Assembly (NCBI GenBank): GCA_040285825.1
Contig: JAUPSS010000001.1
Coordinates: 248,001-312,000 of the forward strand
DNA: 64,000 nt
From: Eukaryota sp. TZLM1-RC
Lineage: Eukaryota > Metamonada: BaSk clade
Reading direction: 5' to 3'
The position numbers and the translations under genes are program-made. The number at the start of each line of letters is the position of its first letter. Position 1 is the stretch's first letter. Below, in pieces: positions 20,801 to 29,979 of the stretch. Below the pieces are notes generated by a model, which was not told the DNA's origin, did no database searches, and worked only from the letters and a program-made list of their open reading frames with translations.

Positions 20801-21317
20801 TAAAATGACTGTCAGAAATTCAATGTCAGATGACGTTGCAACGCGTTTGAATGATCCCTATTCAAAATTTTTGGTTAGAGTTCCTGATACCGACATTGCT
20901 TTTATTTCTCAATTCAGTGATTCAAGCAGTGAAATTTTAGGTGAAATTGACTCAAAATTTAATGGTCCCTTCCAAATTGCATTTGACAAGACAAGGTATG
21001 AGCATCTCATTTCTACAATTAAATCATTCATGACACGTCTTGGAAGCCAAACTGCCGAGACGAACTCTTCAGTGAGCTCTTCTCAGTTGCAGGAGAAAAA
21101 TTCGAAATTTTCATATTCCTTTGGTGTTTCTTTCAACCCCACTATCCAATTTTTGGGTAATCATCGAGTTCCAATCACTACTTTGCTGGGCCAGTTCATC
21201 ACGGGGGATCCAGCCCAGGAATTCCCAAGAATTGTGCAAGAAAATATTATTTATTTGTTTGAAACTTTATTATCTGCTTCGAATGGCTTATTGAATACAC
21301 TGGAACAAACCTTGTGA
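11856..21317 (+). CDS. Bridge-like lipid-transfer protein, Csf1/BLTP1 (KIAA1109/Tweek/FSA) family
   Basis: One uninterrupted frame of 3,153 residues. The start I choose is the ATG at 11856, giving a single N-terminal transmembrane anchor (LLAWLLLSSCFFMFVLLFVG). The upstream in-frame codons belong to the transposon end. Directly after the anchor comes the family's N-terminal motif (HHIRIHSLRLGILGGIIKL, then VTIITRSAKIRISSITLTF). The rest is very long, beta-rich and hydrophobic-patterned with acidic loops, as expected for a tube of repeating beta-groove modules. The length is close to yeast Csf1 (about 2,960 residues) and shorter than animal BLTP1 (about 5,000). Family role: bulk transfer of phospholipids between the ER and other membranes. 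A short basic helix near 19440-19530 (KQDLKEKRKNLKKQKYQEER) breaks the beta pattern. Family assignment rests mainly on the N-terminal signature and architecture. Confidence 0.75.
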   Translation: MNLSLLAWLLLSSCFFMFVLLFVGRFFGILTTFILSFFLPKTHHIRIHSLRLGILGGIIKLADVTIITRSAKIRISSITLTFLWSVNHTTSSPRLCCSIKGLQALCFANASRYDILRAINARRTRTKESRIFDISKNKIDFSKIDREFIPDITFEDLLSYLEIPIPILNATSSTTSSHVIPTFYKLVPVTSIKLLNCGILLGNNTLPFTLITTFSGRGFHEFSQAQNELDLYRTSTRLNIFELSVKFRENDDYVPFNTNQPAKNEAFQAGSGDYSLEFDAVHQFKEYLTASGFSDLIDDVSADVTTPDDFFRRQSELWEEVSDYASCKNLCDCDSLSLTYYYDVPGQVAHNSGDEGQNDDVCYETLVDSSPQYGIDVRFTSKLKVFYGPYTDRIKNSLLRYYYPLQYDTRPLVNPFEPDSTRLYLFMTVSIKFDHPVSIILPFRRMLDNISNPTTQVNSPGCISVNISPGSGVSFLQPWYDLEDKGMISLLDCSLRNVSVTCHDVAAGFGSSLPLLTANSLEVKAAMSYPRSWNGKYRWLFSITSSKVKINYLSDLLDVCQDFAADFASGAPKWTISNYFPTEYSFKVAFKDVAINLNTTKHNIVIPHCSNLLYSQAVLRATTLNLSVSSPMILFNAPFVEHSFNVLLEDCSLSLKSPNNSPLILFKKEPETVFDLDSLEVIGSYKGHYAVLPNYVDEFKLNVRVNRVEGPFYGYELFIFKDLLSNYFGLDAAPITITDFQNNSNTNINSIKRMDQRTKWFDGSLKQFNPFNSLINVEVFDCELQLPCNVVEDGTVPVVIQKLIYTSSGLDGLADSNVLIPSILIGNTSPTSLPLLFSDFQLIQKAFYSPLPNLDCYYFSNVIKLSSVSGEPCLAEFANIIDCFSIISKTISLPPLNSPVTLDQPEFDLKSPFSVLELSISDFVVSVSLPDSGLLNLTLADGIHLNSEYSLRNSRDGILILQLPDFSLKLFASKEEIKKGILIGNLISVFEVNTALCVTKADQLNHFELESAYESWLMDCDSESGRLESLLGSLKLSLLPEIGVFDCEDLSDLIDDVDDQLLVDDISHHSKPHSDGLEKSVLSLDDFDTAIDATDGSLSDLSMDTNSLSTRKSIKIDGFMHVFHDEFNSSLDIVRERYPKCISPAKKGRSFPNQEINHFDCPTSSLNVNLASISLFVSPLALPSVSTISDSIKSKDELNSITSSLLNSGLAEYCSKQPAQMPTIDYLYSVSVGAVLIESPLSSVNVEVPVAKADSFETLVIDPISSVSVISISLDDVAFGVKFSTSEPEISAFLTLASLNSSITSYFQSTIALDNYFIGKSQYALSMCLDNFKCQSSQGKSSGVLSLTSDPISCSVSPSFYSLFIGINHDLSTRFNFCFNSNSFSLSPIQINKGLVEPLLIKDPKFVGLSHPSRIRRLYDGVTALKPNQLRKLHSRLEKVSFEQSSSFTLPHNHYISICLPGFEISLSSDRSGHPCTFSLSNISAKGSISQDSLLCVSFDQISLKLSPLLTETLVSIRAQMNLPLEVFNDEDECQDELSELSEFEQENPFTEYKQLINTPQSATPIKSTPKATPKAIIYDKDLIDFSRQLSKLLYEPLDLDSTDTAQKSKFFSCFSIKTKVNLFELSLSCDHGKQSVTLDSLHLSMVNNSKTESFVLNLKSLKTLFSNEESVYDFGINISDLVVNLVNHSSYLITVHSFNIAIPFCGEYWVLPKLLLDEFLPSSYKIPSILSTDNSDSDYQEHVDSEVKASLVRIYTRHRHRLPSQWTNLLDNISSRNQKKEERLPIEEVDNVTSELNISVLISSFVVSSLFERTLFKFVVDSCLVKTFISDYSSFYFDTGSIDLEFSPVSSTNQMSSSKLSDFDLDNVTSSEEELLSSDDLGCFDDDLLQVSNDFNHTHPEIGREYVSFGLEEFEVIVSEKKLFSIPRFLVLYRQTKSNSFVKLFVSPMTNIVSTEIISYLAHLQSKITEEFANYSQKITNLINLSKNYSSDAQELLQASSNLNLKFSIDVSILLRSVTIVAPSPAVTLGVKLNSIKFKFNNVQSQSFSLNIDRIKLELANKKLLLDDFHESLSQSSYFRPGHNSQGSLGNSTSNSDTVISLTKNDTISLELITSLTFNTIIDESKLTIINVIISKPYTIIRPRAIQALNLIISSFTRAYSSVASKRVLASMPAGFSAQDLQQALAELKSKTECKTRECLESRTILLSLTVDSVGVALPASFGVGNISKNDPLGLVYIGCESIKVSSRVKLNQIIDTSGQFDTSGQFSLHLSNPIARTLLISQEIELKHLGKLWNSFQFSHLVFNLESISIKGAGSLSDTKLKFGANVFMPVAKLALNERSIGVLFELSQLWSSDFLGNSATDTSQSDCCSAVGSAVSFSKSSLNQQSESFLPATDSVLIAPTSSISKQTFVDLTVRTCGISIDFCSFADGKDQKSKKITDPFSLRYPIFQSISLPGIDFLGNYVSHPVEDISNSNLQLKLSISDYIKVTLTPKMASFVATCLPNDSSRTSSNQFYFNNEEIKGQLADYKQDLKEKRKNLKKQKYQEERLARKQKQSLINNAQGTVVLLVTLAGFDLRMLNVDKKEVNRGQDGLLIRTDRVSVLGSSTLSDSVVCQSITSTVLNPLIAINLPSNVLKVSFSAISLSSTKTVNLLSLPVVSFSLVTGASNMELSLPNLHLVSVALKSWISPFSSYTNKEALSYQPEGVQMIGNSQSNSQSNSITFGAISIGNISIKSDLGPELGQLKFGISSIRGKLQLSPGLTEEIPLSMLLLIIDHFSMSSSGCLHLNTSIDRTSLVAFQDKVAANSPILLRARLSKLFFDLEFEVNRILFARSSLCSFYTSSELLTSSDDVELPCTWLVVRNGQLALSSYTVPSLITISQRLANYFDLARIVPDLVTLSDTDSQESVDNLIDYFELIPSKLIFVISNFSLSLYSRGLRDSDWISFLGESVYLVFQRAVSHSEGIIQRQLTLTLKKNEIAKMTVRNSMSDDVATRLNDPYSKFLVRVPDTDIAFISQFSDSSSEILGEIDSKFNGPFQIAFDKTRYEHLISTIKSFMTRLGSQTAETNSSVSSSQLQEKNSKFSYSFGVSFNPTIQFLGNHRVPITTLLGQFITGDPAQEFPRIVQENIIYLFETLLSASNGLLNTLEQTL

Positions 21318-21545
21318 TTTTTCAGCTTTATTATAAATAAATTTGTGTATTTCAGGAGTTTTTTATAACCTAATTTTTAGTTTTAATTTAGAATGTCGAC
21401 CCATTTTCACCTTTTTTTAAAAGTTTCTGAGCCCAACATCACCCGGGATTTCAGCAACTCTTCTCTCTTGTTTTGTAGGTTATATGATTACTAATAAATA
21501 CTACTTTATTTGTAAACAATCACATGTCTCAAACACTGGGAGATC

Positions 21546-22010
21546 TCATTGAATATTAGTGTTGCAAGTTCGGGCATTATGGCCATATTGACCACATTTG
21601 CTAAATTTGTTCTTCCTTTTAGCTTCACCAGTTTCATCAGTAATTGTCACAAACAGTGAAGAATCTGATGACTGATTTTGACAAACACCATTTTCCAATA
21701 GCAATGAGTGAAGATCTTGATTTAAAACGACTGAGCTGCATATATTATTATAAAGATCATTTTCATACATTTCAGTCATTCGTTTCTGTATTGTTCGAAG
21801 AGTGTATTTTATATTTAAAAAATTCTTTTCATGAATATTACCATTGAATGATTAGGGAAAGCATCGACTCCACTTTTCTACATCAATTTTTGAAACTTCT
21901 TCATTTAAAGCAAAGATGGTAGAACTTTGTGTTGTAATTAATAAATCTTCCCAATCATCAAATCTTTTAGAAAACTCAAAAATTGCTTTTCTGCATCCAC
22001 CACCAGGTGA
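21546..22010 (-). mobile_element. LINE-B fragment (minus strand)
   Basis: Read on the minus strand from 22010, the sequence matches LINE-B at 47770-48130: a Gly-Gly-Cys motif, FEFSKRF, WEDLL, then YNN.CSS.VLNQDLHSLLLE. After that it departs into a basic tail ending in a knuckle-like CGQYGHNARTC whose first expected Cys is Phe. The fragment has frameshifts and no RT domain. It begins about 230 bases downstream of the lipid-transfer gene. Confidence 0.65.
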
Positions 22011-22069
22011 AAACGGAAAACAATTTTTGGAAAAAAGAATGAATCGAAAATAAGACCAATTACAATAAG

Positions 22070-24430
22070 TGAATCATTATCTTGTATTCTTGATTCAGCT
22101 GTGTTTGGTAGGATTGGTAAAAAAGCTGAAGATTTTTCAGTCCTTTTGAATTTAGAATTAAAACAGTTGATGGTGCATCTTCTGCGACACTCTCTTCGGA
22201 TGTTTTTTTTACATCAAGTAATTCGATTTATATTTTCAATTTATATTTCAAAACCACTTTTGATGAAGGGAAGAGGTCATCGAACTTGCCTTTGCTCCAA
22301 AATCATTTGGCGGCAACTGAGTCGTTTTGAATCTGAATTTTGGGTTTTTGGTTGTTATTTAGGCAATTTTGATGAAACTCGAAATCATTTTTCCTCTCTT
22401 TAAGCAAAATAGCTATTGTTCTTTTAGATATGGATTGTTCGGAAAAACATCTTAAATTCTTCATTTCTCACAATTTCCCACAATTGGTTATTTAGGGAAA
22501 TTTACTCATGTCCTACGATCAACCTCGCCATCTATATCTCTCGGCTTTTGCTGAATTTTTATTGAATTAAGAACAAATTTTTTTGGCTAAGTTGCTTGAC
22601 ACTGATTCTACTTTTTTACGTAGTCATATTTTTTGTAGCACAGAATTAGGAGGCATAGATTTTCATAAATCTAAATATTTGTGTAAATCTGCATTTATTG
22701 GTGGAGGAAAAAATTTCGTTTTTGAATTTCTAAAACGTTTTCCTGAAAACCAACATTTAATAGAACACTGTGTGAGTGATTATTTAGTGTCTTTGCAGAA
22801 TCAAATTGAATGCCTTTCTCCTCACATCTGGTCCAAATGCTTTCCTGCCGATATATAAGAAATTCCACCCAGAAGTTTGGTTTCCTTTAGCATACGCCAA
22901 ATTGCAGAAAAACGTATTAAAACTTTTTAAAAACTTGGACTTTATTGTTCGTTCTGGCTTGGCTAAGGAAAAGAATCCCGTTTTTGCCATTTTTTTAATT
23001 GATCTTAAGGAAAATAGCTCAAGTTGACTCATTTCCCAACTTTCCGATGCTTTTGGTCTATTGTTAAATGACCATCAATGAACAACTGCCCTAAGAATGA
23101 GGTGTTTTCTGTGGCCATGCAGTGTGCCAAATGATTTGATTTGTCGTTGTGGTCAGCTTATTAAATTGAATCATCTATTTAATTGCAAATTTCGCTCAGT
23201 TGTTCATGATGCTTTTAGAGACCAACTGTATGCCATGTACAAAAGCCACCATATTGAAGCTTTTGTTGAACCACTTGTGCGTAAATTGTCACCGGAAAAT
23301 GAAGATGATAATACTTTCGGGAAACGGCATGTTGATTTAATTACTCCTGGGTCTGGTGGTGTGATCAATGTTTATGTTGTCACTGTTGATGTTTGTAAAG
23401 AATCAGCAATTGATTTGCTAAAAAAGATGAAACTCCACTTTGCTTTGCTGAAAAGAGCAACATCAAATAGTACAAGGAGTCCTTATCTCAGCTAGGACGT
23501 GTTGAGCATGTAAAATATGAGCTGGTTCCATTTGCGGTTTCTCTTTTTGGTAACATTGGAATACCTGATATTAAATTTCATGAAGGTTTCAGTTTAGAGT
23601 TGCACAAAATACGTCACCACACTTAGGCGACATCGTGGCGACGTTGCCGTGATGTCACTAATTTATCTATCTTTACCTAATCATCTTTTTCCTTTTTTTT
23701 GGGTATTTCAATTCCAATTGATTCAATTCTTTGATTTACATAACAATCATTCCACTTTTTTCATAACATCTATTTCCATTTGATCAGCAAATCAACTCAA
23801 CGTCAATGGGACAAATTAAAAATCATCCCAGCACCCTAATCTTGTATTTTCTTCCCATATCGGTGTCCTAAAACCGGTTGCCCCACTTCCTCCCGGTTGC
23901 AAAAGCCCGAAAGATCCCGAAGTTCTATTAAGTCACGAGTGAGATAATGACTTTTTTTTGTTCACAGCAATATTCGTTTGCTTCGTGAAATGAAAGGTCA
24001 ATCCTTCTGCCTAAAAACATGATAGATGAAGAACAAGAGTTACAATATTGAATTTTTGATGTCTTTATAATTGTTGGTTTCTTTATCTTGATATGTGTTT
24101 CAGTTTGAGTAAAACTTGTTGAGACATAGTTTATTAGCATTATTGAGAAACAATTAAAATGAGTTGACAAAGATGAGGTGACGTGACTTTCCAGGCGACG
24201 TCGTGGTGATGGTGTTGTAGCGTGCAACTCTATTTCAGATGTTTAATAAAGCAAACAGCAGGAAAAGAGCTGAACTTTAATTCCTGGCACACCAGAATTG
24301 TTTTCAGTATTCTTAAAGCAATTCCCGAAATGATAACCAATGCACTGTGATAATTAGGAATACAGTATGAAAATGGCGCACTGAAGAGATGAGATGGTGT
24401 TGATGCGTGTGATAAGGAAATTGAGTTCTA
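22070..24430 (+). mobile_element. LINE-A copy, internally deleted and interrupted by a TIR element
   Basis: Bases 22110-22250 match the RT region of LINE-A at 45240-45370. The sequence then jumps to the FGCYLGNFDE motif (22330-22400) and continues collinearly: RSHIF...GGIDFHKS, AFIGGGKNFVFEF, AKEKNPVFA, the CRC...LNHLFNC zinc motif and HDAFRDQLYAM. The end is at the gaaattgagttctag stop near 24430 that characterises the family. Multiple stops and frameshifts show it is dead. The 640-bp element at 23593-24232 splits the C-terminal domain. There is no TSD I can assign to the LINE itself. Confidence 0.75.
23593..24232. mobile_element. Non-autonomous 640-bp DNA transposon with terminal inverted repeats
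   Basis: The ends are TAGAGTTGCAC (left, 23595 onwards) and its exact reverse complement GTGCAACTCTA (right, to 24232). The next ~30 bases are imperfectly inverted and rich in ACGTCA/GTGACG words. The flanks carry a direct repeat TTTCAG (23587-23592 and 24233-24238). Removing the element and one TTTCAG restores the collinear LINE-A frame, which proves insertion after the LINE. A 99-codon frame on the minus strand inside it has no recognisable family. The superfamily is not assigned. Confidence 0.75.
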
Positions 24431-25584
24431 GTTTTTTGTTTAATTGTTTTGTTTGCGTTTCGAAATAAATAAATATATTTAAAATTTTTTCTGAAAAAAG
24501 TGAAAATGGTATTAAATTTTATGATTTATATAAAAAGGTAAGGAATTGTTATACATGAACATTAGTCAAAATCTGCCTTGTTTGAACAATGTGAAACAGC
24601 GAAAAGTTTGGAAAACTATTGAATGATAAACTGTGCTGAGTGACACAGGGATATTCAGTTTATATTCATATCTATTTCAACTTTTCTGGTTTCAAAATCT
24701 TTGAGAAAGAGATTTGGATTGAAAACAATTGGGACAGAAGCAAAATAATACAACCAGAAAAATTGAATAGAACTTTTGTTACTTTTTCAGGAAAACATTG
24801 CATTCAAACATTAATTTGCAAGTTTCTTATATTGAACCATGAACTCCACCGTTTTTTGTTGAAAAGTTATCCACATATTAGAATTATAATTAAAAATTTG
24901 TTATAAGCAGAGCTGTTTATTCTTATATTGACCACAACCCCTCAAATAACATTGACATGAGTTGAATAAAATGGGGATATATCCGAATATGACCACACTA
25001 TGGTTCAGTTCAATGAAGAACAACTCGCCATTAATTTTACTCACAAAATACTGATAAAATATTGAACGCGAAATTTGGAAGCCTTGATAATGCGTACCCA
25101 ATTAGAAAAGTTGCTGCAAGAACTTCGTGACATATTTTCAGTGGCACTACTGTGAAATAATACTTTAATAGGATATTTTTGATACAGACTCCCTAATTTG
25201 ATGGTGGAACAGTGCTAATTTATTAGTGACGGTGATTGGGAATCTCTTGAACCATTTTCTGGCAGTCGCTCAGCAAAATTCTCCTGCTCCTGGATACAGG
25301 TTTCTATTTATGCAAAAATGGGAAAGCAATAAAAACCAACTGTTGGTTCCCATCAGCATTAGCTTCATTGATGTAGACAAATTTAGGTGTGAGTGATAGA
25401 ATATAAATAACTCTTTTTTCAGTAACTGAAGGATCTACCCGTCCTATCAGGCCTAGCTGTAGGCAAGTATTCACACAATAGTGCTCATTTTGAAACTGAA
25501 ATTTGCTTTTAGGAAGGGAATTTCTCCAGCGATCATCCAAAAAACCTCAACATTGTCTAATCTTGATTATATGCTCTTTACACA
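24431..25584. other. Intergenic region with old LINE-B debris
   Basis: Minus-strand fragments at about 25230-25330 recall LINE-B (QLVFIAFPF and QKMVQE in the same order), but decay is heavy. From 24480 to 24900 I see only AT-rich sequence and an 88-codon frame that I do not recognise. The BUB1-type gene starts at 25585; no promoter motif stands out. Confidence 0.4.
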
Positions 25585-27943
25585 ATGAATCACTGGGAAG
25601 ACTCCAAGGAAAATATGGCACCTACGCGACTGGGTCGCAACCCCGATCTTTCTGTTTCAGACTTATCTCATGAGCATCAAGAATTGATTAATCAGTTTGA
25701 GTTTGATATTGCAGACAGCACAAACGAGGACTCTTTAGCTTCATGGACTCGTTACATTAATTGGACCAAGAACACTTTCCCTAATAGACCAGAAATGCTT
25801 ACTTCTCTCTTAGAACGTGTAACAGATTCACTTAAGGACATCAAGATGTATGCCAATGATCGTAGATACATCATTTTGTGGATTCAATATGTATGAGCCA
25901 TTCATTAATAACTAAGCAAAGGCAGATCTGTGTTCTGATGCCCGTGATGTCTTCCGCTATATGCGTAATAAGGAAATTGGTCTAGACCTGGCTATTTTCT
26001 GGGAAGCTTTTGCTTTAGTCTGTGAAAACTATCATGATCACTCCGCTATCCATGAAATATTCCAAGAAGGAATTTCCAGGGGAGCCCACCCAGTAGAAAG
26101 GCTTCGGAGGAAGTACTCTGAGTATCAAGTTCGCTTTCCCAATGTTCCTCAACCTACTCGTCGTCATCCCATCTCCTCCAGCTCTCAACCATTCTCTTTA
26201 CAATCTTCATCCAACCCCGCACCCTTCCAGGTATATGAGGATGATGACTCTGAGAAAATTTCCTTCCCAAAGCCAGACTGGAGAGAACTGGGTGGGGCTA
26301 GGGAGAGAAATAGGGAGAATGAGGGTTTGAAAAGTAGATGGACTGATGTTGGGCCATTCCCTCAGAAAATAAATACAGGAAAAAGGGAATCATTTAAAAT
26401 ATTTGAAGATAATCCAGAAGGTCAAAAAGGTGACAAGAAGGGATCAAAGTCAAAGAAAGTCAATACAGAAGTTCTTTCTTTTGACCTAACCCAATTGTAC
26501 AACAGCAACGGCGATGAATTTTCATTTGAAGAACTTCGATCAATGCTGCCTTGCTACACTATATCCCCAGCTACCCCAGTCATGGAAAGTCAAGATGATG
26601 ACGTGGCAATGTCTCCTGCCTTGGAAAAACCTCCATCCCCTACCATCAATACCAAAGCTGCTTTAAATGATGTTCTGAAAATGTTTTCTTCTCCAATTAT
26701 TTCCCAGGACCAGAATCCTAAACCAAATGAAAACCAAGTGAATGATTGGAGTAATTTTAATTCACATGCTTCCGAATTTGATGTATTCGAAGATCCCGCA
26801 GTTACCGTTAATATTAAACCCCCATCAAGTTCAAAAAGGAAAGTTTTGACCCAGAAGTCGGAAGTAGACCACAATCAAATTCAATCACATGGTGTCGTCC
26901 GTGTCACTTCCAAAGCCGAAGTTGATCTTCAGCTAAAAAAGTCAATTGAATTCCTTCAAAACAGACCTGATTTTGAGCTTGTCAATGAAAGTATGCCGCA
27001 TTTCTGCATTGGTCAAGATTTTTCAATTAGTTCAAGATTCCTCATGATTAGAGCAGTGTTAGGCTCTGGAATCTTTGCCACAGTTTATGATGTTTTGGTT
27101 GAGAATGAAGTTGAAAATCCTGCTGATTGGGAACAAGATGGTATAGTAGCGATGAAGGTGGGCAAAGATCTCAGCCCTTTAGAATATTACGTTATGGTGA
27201 AGCTATCCGATTCTCTCCCCATTAACGTTTTGCCTAAAGTTTTAATTCCTCTGCACTTTACCCAGTTTTCTTGTGGTGGAGGAGCTCTTTTTTCAGAGCT
27301 TCATCCTCATGGTACAATTCAATCTATGATTAGCAGAATAAGGCAAGGGGGCGAGGTGTTGGATGAAACCTTGATTCTGTTTTTTGCCTCTGAAATGCTG
27401 TTTGTACTGGAACATTTGATGAAATTTAGAATAATGCACTGTGATATTAAACCAGATAATTGGCTGTTATCTTTATCTGCCGATAATTTGAGGTCTTATA
27501 CGTGGCTTGCTGACCGTTCAGGTGGTTGGGATTCTTATGGATTGGTTTTAGCTGATTTTGGCTCTGCTATTGACCATTCTTTTTACCATATTAATTCCAA
27601 ATTCACTGGAAATGTCTGTGCTTCAGGATTTGCTCATCCAAAGATTGAAGAGGGCTCTCCATGGGGTTTTGAGGTTGATTGGTTTGCAGCAGCTGGATGC
27701 ATACATGTTCTTTTATTTGGAGATTATATGGCATTGAATCAAAGCAATGGAAATTATTTTATTAAAAACACTTTTAAAAGATATTGGCAACGAGAATTAT
27801 GGAAAAAAGTATTCGATAATTTATTAAACAATCAATCAGATGGATTGGCTGTTGCACGTGAGTTGATTGACACAGAATTGGAAACCAGAAGTAAGAAAAT
27901 TTACCCACTTTTAAGTAGGTTGGTGGTTCGACTTTTATCTTAA
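25585..27943 (+). CDS. BUB1: BUB1/MAD3-type spindle checkpoint kinase (KEN box plus active kinase domain)
   Basis: Two exons (25585-25890 and 25922-27943) joined in phase 0 by a 31-nt intron encode 775 residues. Residues 8-10 are a KEN box (DSKENMA). Residues about 25-165 form the Mad3/BUB1 homology TPR region; splicing rebuilds its signature ...LWIQY/ADLCSDA. A motif FSFEELRSML near 302 resembles the conserved Cdc20-binding/CMI motif of BUB1-like proteins. The kinase domain begins near 480 with a glycine-rich loop, an ATP-binding Lys (VAMKVG, about 514), the catalytic loop HCDIKPDN (about 608) and DFG (about 647), all intact. No GLEBS motif is obvious to me. It acts at kinetochores to delay anaphase. 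A KEN box and an active kinase in one protein is the inferred ancestral MadBub state. Confidence 0.9.
25891..25921 (+). other. 31-nt spliceosomal intron in the BUB1-type gene
   Basis: It begins GTATGA and ends CAAAG, with a branch-like ATAACTAAG ten bases from the end. Removing it joins ...IQY to ADLC... in frame, restoring the conserved TPR signature, and removes the in-frame TGA at 25893. Confidence 0.85.
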
Positions 27944-28060
27944 TTTAAAAAAATAAAATAATAAATAATACAATATTTACATCAAAAAAATAAATTGAAA
28001 AATATAGAGAAATACCATAAAATATAAGTAATGTACCAATAAGTTATATAATATTTACAA

Positions 28061-29881
28061 TTAGTTAGTAGATTGCTGGGCTAAATTTATAAGATTTTCA
28101 ACAGAAAGAGTGTCGGTAAGATTACAAGGAATTCCATAAATTAACTTGAGAAAATAGCCACAAAGAGTTATACAAAAAACATTCTTGCTATCCTTCAATT
28201 CAGTAATCATTTTTAAAGAATTAATTTGCATTGACTTGTATTCATTCAAAAACCGCGAATCAAATTGTCGTTCTTTAAATTTTTGAATTCTATGAGAATC
28301 GAGAAATTCAAGATCAGTTTCAATAACAACGAATACTGTATTTTTCAGCAGCGATAATAGACGGAGATCTGGAATCCATCCAATGAAAAAAGTATGGCAT
28401 AATGATGAATTATAAATTGAAATTAATCTCTTTGTTTGAACTTCTAATTTGCTCAAAAAGCGACTTCCTGAGGAAAACTCAACACCCAAATCAAGAATAG
28501 TATCAAAATCAATCAATTTTTGACCTAATAAACGATTGAGATAACGTGTCAAGAATGATTTACGACTTCCTGGAGGCGCCAAGAACAAAACTGATTTACC
28601 TTCAGAGACTAAGTCAAAAAGGGCTTGATAAGTGTTGGAAAAACAAAAGGAACATAAACGACTGGAAACCGAATGATTATTGATTGGAGTTGTTGACTGG
28701 CAACTGATCGAATTAATGATCGAATCAGCTCGTGACCTACAACGTGATCTAGGAATTGATTGCTTAAAATTTGATTGACCCCCAACTAATGTTTTGATTG
28801 ACATTGAACTCGAGACTATTGATATAGGCAAGAAATTGGTTAATTTTCCATTCTCTACCAAAAGATTTAAGTTATTTGAAACTTTAACCACTGAAACACA
28901 ACTATTTAAAATGGAAGATTTTTTGATAAAGATCAAATCAAATTCTAAAACGTTATGCACAATTGAAAAATTAATTTCCTTTAGTTTAAACAAGAAACTT
29001 GCATCAAAGACAAATCCAAAAGGAACAAAATAATGATTTTGATTGGATGTTTGATCGGATTTGGCAATTGCTACCAAGGTGATAGGTAATTCATAATGAT
29101 TCAAAACATTTGATTGGTCAACAGTGGTCAAACAAGATTTGACGAGAAGGTCCTTCACGACAAATCGATTGATTGGATCAGACTTCAACTGGGTCGTCAG
29201 ATCATGAACTGACATAAAGTAATCATCAGCAAGAATTTTTAACTGCACATCACAATCGGATAGAAGGTCAAAAATACCAATCAAATCATTGAAAGTTAGA
29301 CGTTTTCTACAACTGATTGCTGATCCTGGACGAATGTCACCTGAAAATCTTCTTACATTGCTACCAGGCCTTTTCCCCTTGACTACAGGGCCAACATCAT
29401 AAATAGAGCTCAGAGGGAGGGAGAGGACAAGGTATATATGTTGAGTAGGGTTAATGGAAAGAAGCGGGAGATCAGAAGGGTTGATTGCAGCGTAATGAGT
29501 GATTTTGGGGTAAAAGCAAAAGTACCAAGAATTCACAAGAAGTTTTTGGAAAGATTCAGGAGAAAACAACAAGAGGGGATAAGGTGAAGTAACGTTGGAG
29601 GGTTTGGAGTTGATGATAACATGGTGAAGATCAGCTGAAAGAGGGAGAAACAAGGAAGTTGAGAAGGAAACTTTTGTCAGATGAGAATGGCTAGAGTACC
29701 AATTGAGAGAAATACATTGACTGGTAATTGTGATTTGATTGAGTGGGTCGCTTTGGATTAAATCTGTTAGGGAGTATTTATCGTAGTGTTCTAATAAAGG
29801 AAGAGATAAGATTTTATCAAAGGTACAAAGGTCCTGATGTGTAACTGATCCAAGATAATTGAGAAGAAGGCGATATGCCAT
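28061..29881 (-). CDS. Unknown 606-residue protein with a degenerate P-loop
   Basis: An open frame on the minus strand, convergent with the BUB1-type gene (117 bases apart) and divergent from the SUN-domain gene (98 bases apart). No domain is recognised in residues 1-420, which are beta-rich and hydrophobic. Near residue 440 the segment VLFLAPPGSRKSFLTRYLN looks like a Walker A motif in which the glycine before Lys-Ser is Arg. It is followed by LIDFDTILDLG, a possible Walker B-like strand, and helices. If this is a nucleotide-binding fold, the Arg would hamper nucleotide binding. It could be a lineage-specific or fast-evolving gene; I assign no function. The single long open frame and compact spacing indicate a real gene. 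Confidence 0.6.
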   Translation of the reverse strand: MAYRLLLNYLGSVTHQDLCTFDKILSLPLLEHYDKYSLTDLIQSDPLNQITITSQCISLNWYSSHSHLTKVSFSTSLFLPLSADLHHVIINSKPSNVTSPYPLLLFSPESFQKLLVNSWYFCFYPKITHYAAINPSDLPLLSINPTQHIYLVLSLPLSSIYDVGPVVKGKRPGSNVRRFSGDIRPGSAISCRKRLTFNDLIGIFDLLSDCDVQLKILADDYFMSVHDLTTQLKSDPINRFVVKDLLVKSCLTTVDQSNVLNHYELPITLVAIAKSDQTSNQNHYFVPFGFVFDASFLFKLKEINFSIVHNVLEFDLIFIKKSSILNSCVSVVKVSNNLNLLVENGKLTNFLPISIVSSSMSIKTLVGGQSNFKQSIPRSRCRSRADSIINSISCQSTTPINNHSVSSRLCSFCFSNTYQALFDLVSEGKSVLFLAPPGSRKSFLTRYLNRLLGQKLIDFDTILDLGVEFSSGSRFLSKLEVQTKRLISIYNSSLCHTFFIGWIPDLRLLSLLKNTVFVVIETDLEFLDSHRIQKFKERQFDSRFLNEYKSMQINSLKMITELKDSKNVFCITLCGYFLKLIYGIPCNLTDTLSVENLINLAQQSTN

Positions 29882-29979
29882 CAGTTCACATCTATGGCTC
29901 TATAAAACTGTGATTTCTGTTGTGGTATTGCTTCTTGGGAGACTTTCTCAATAAGTGGTAGAACAAAACAAAAACAGTA

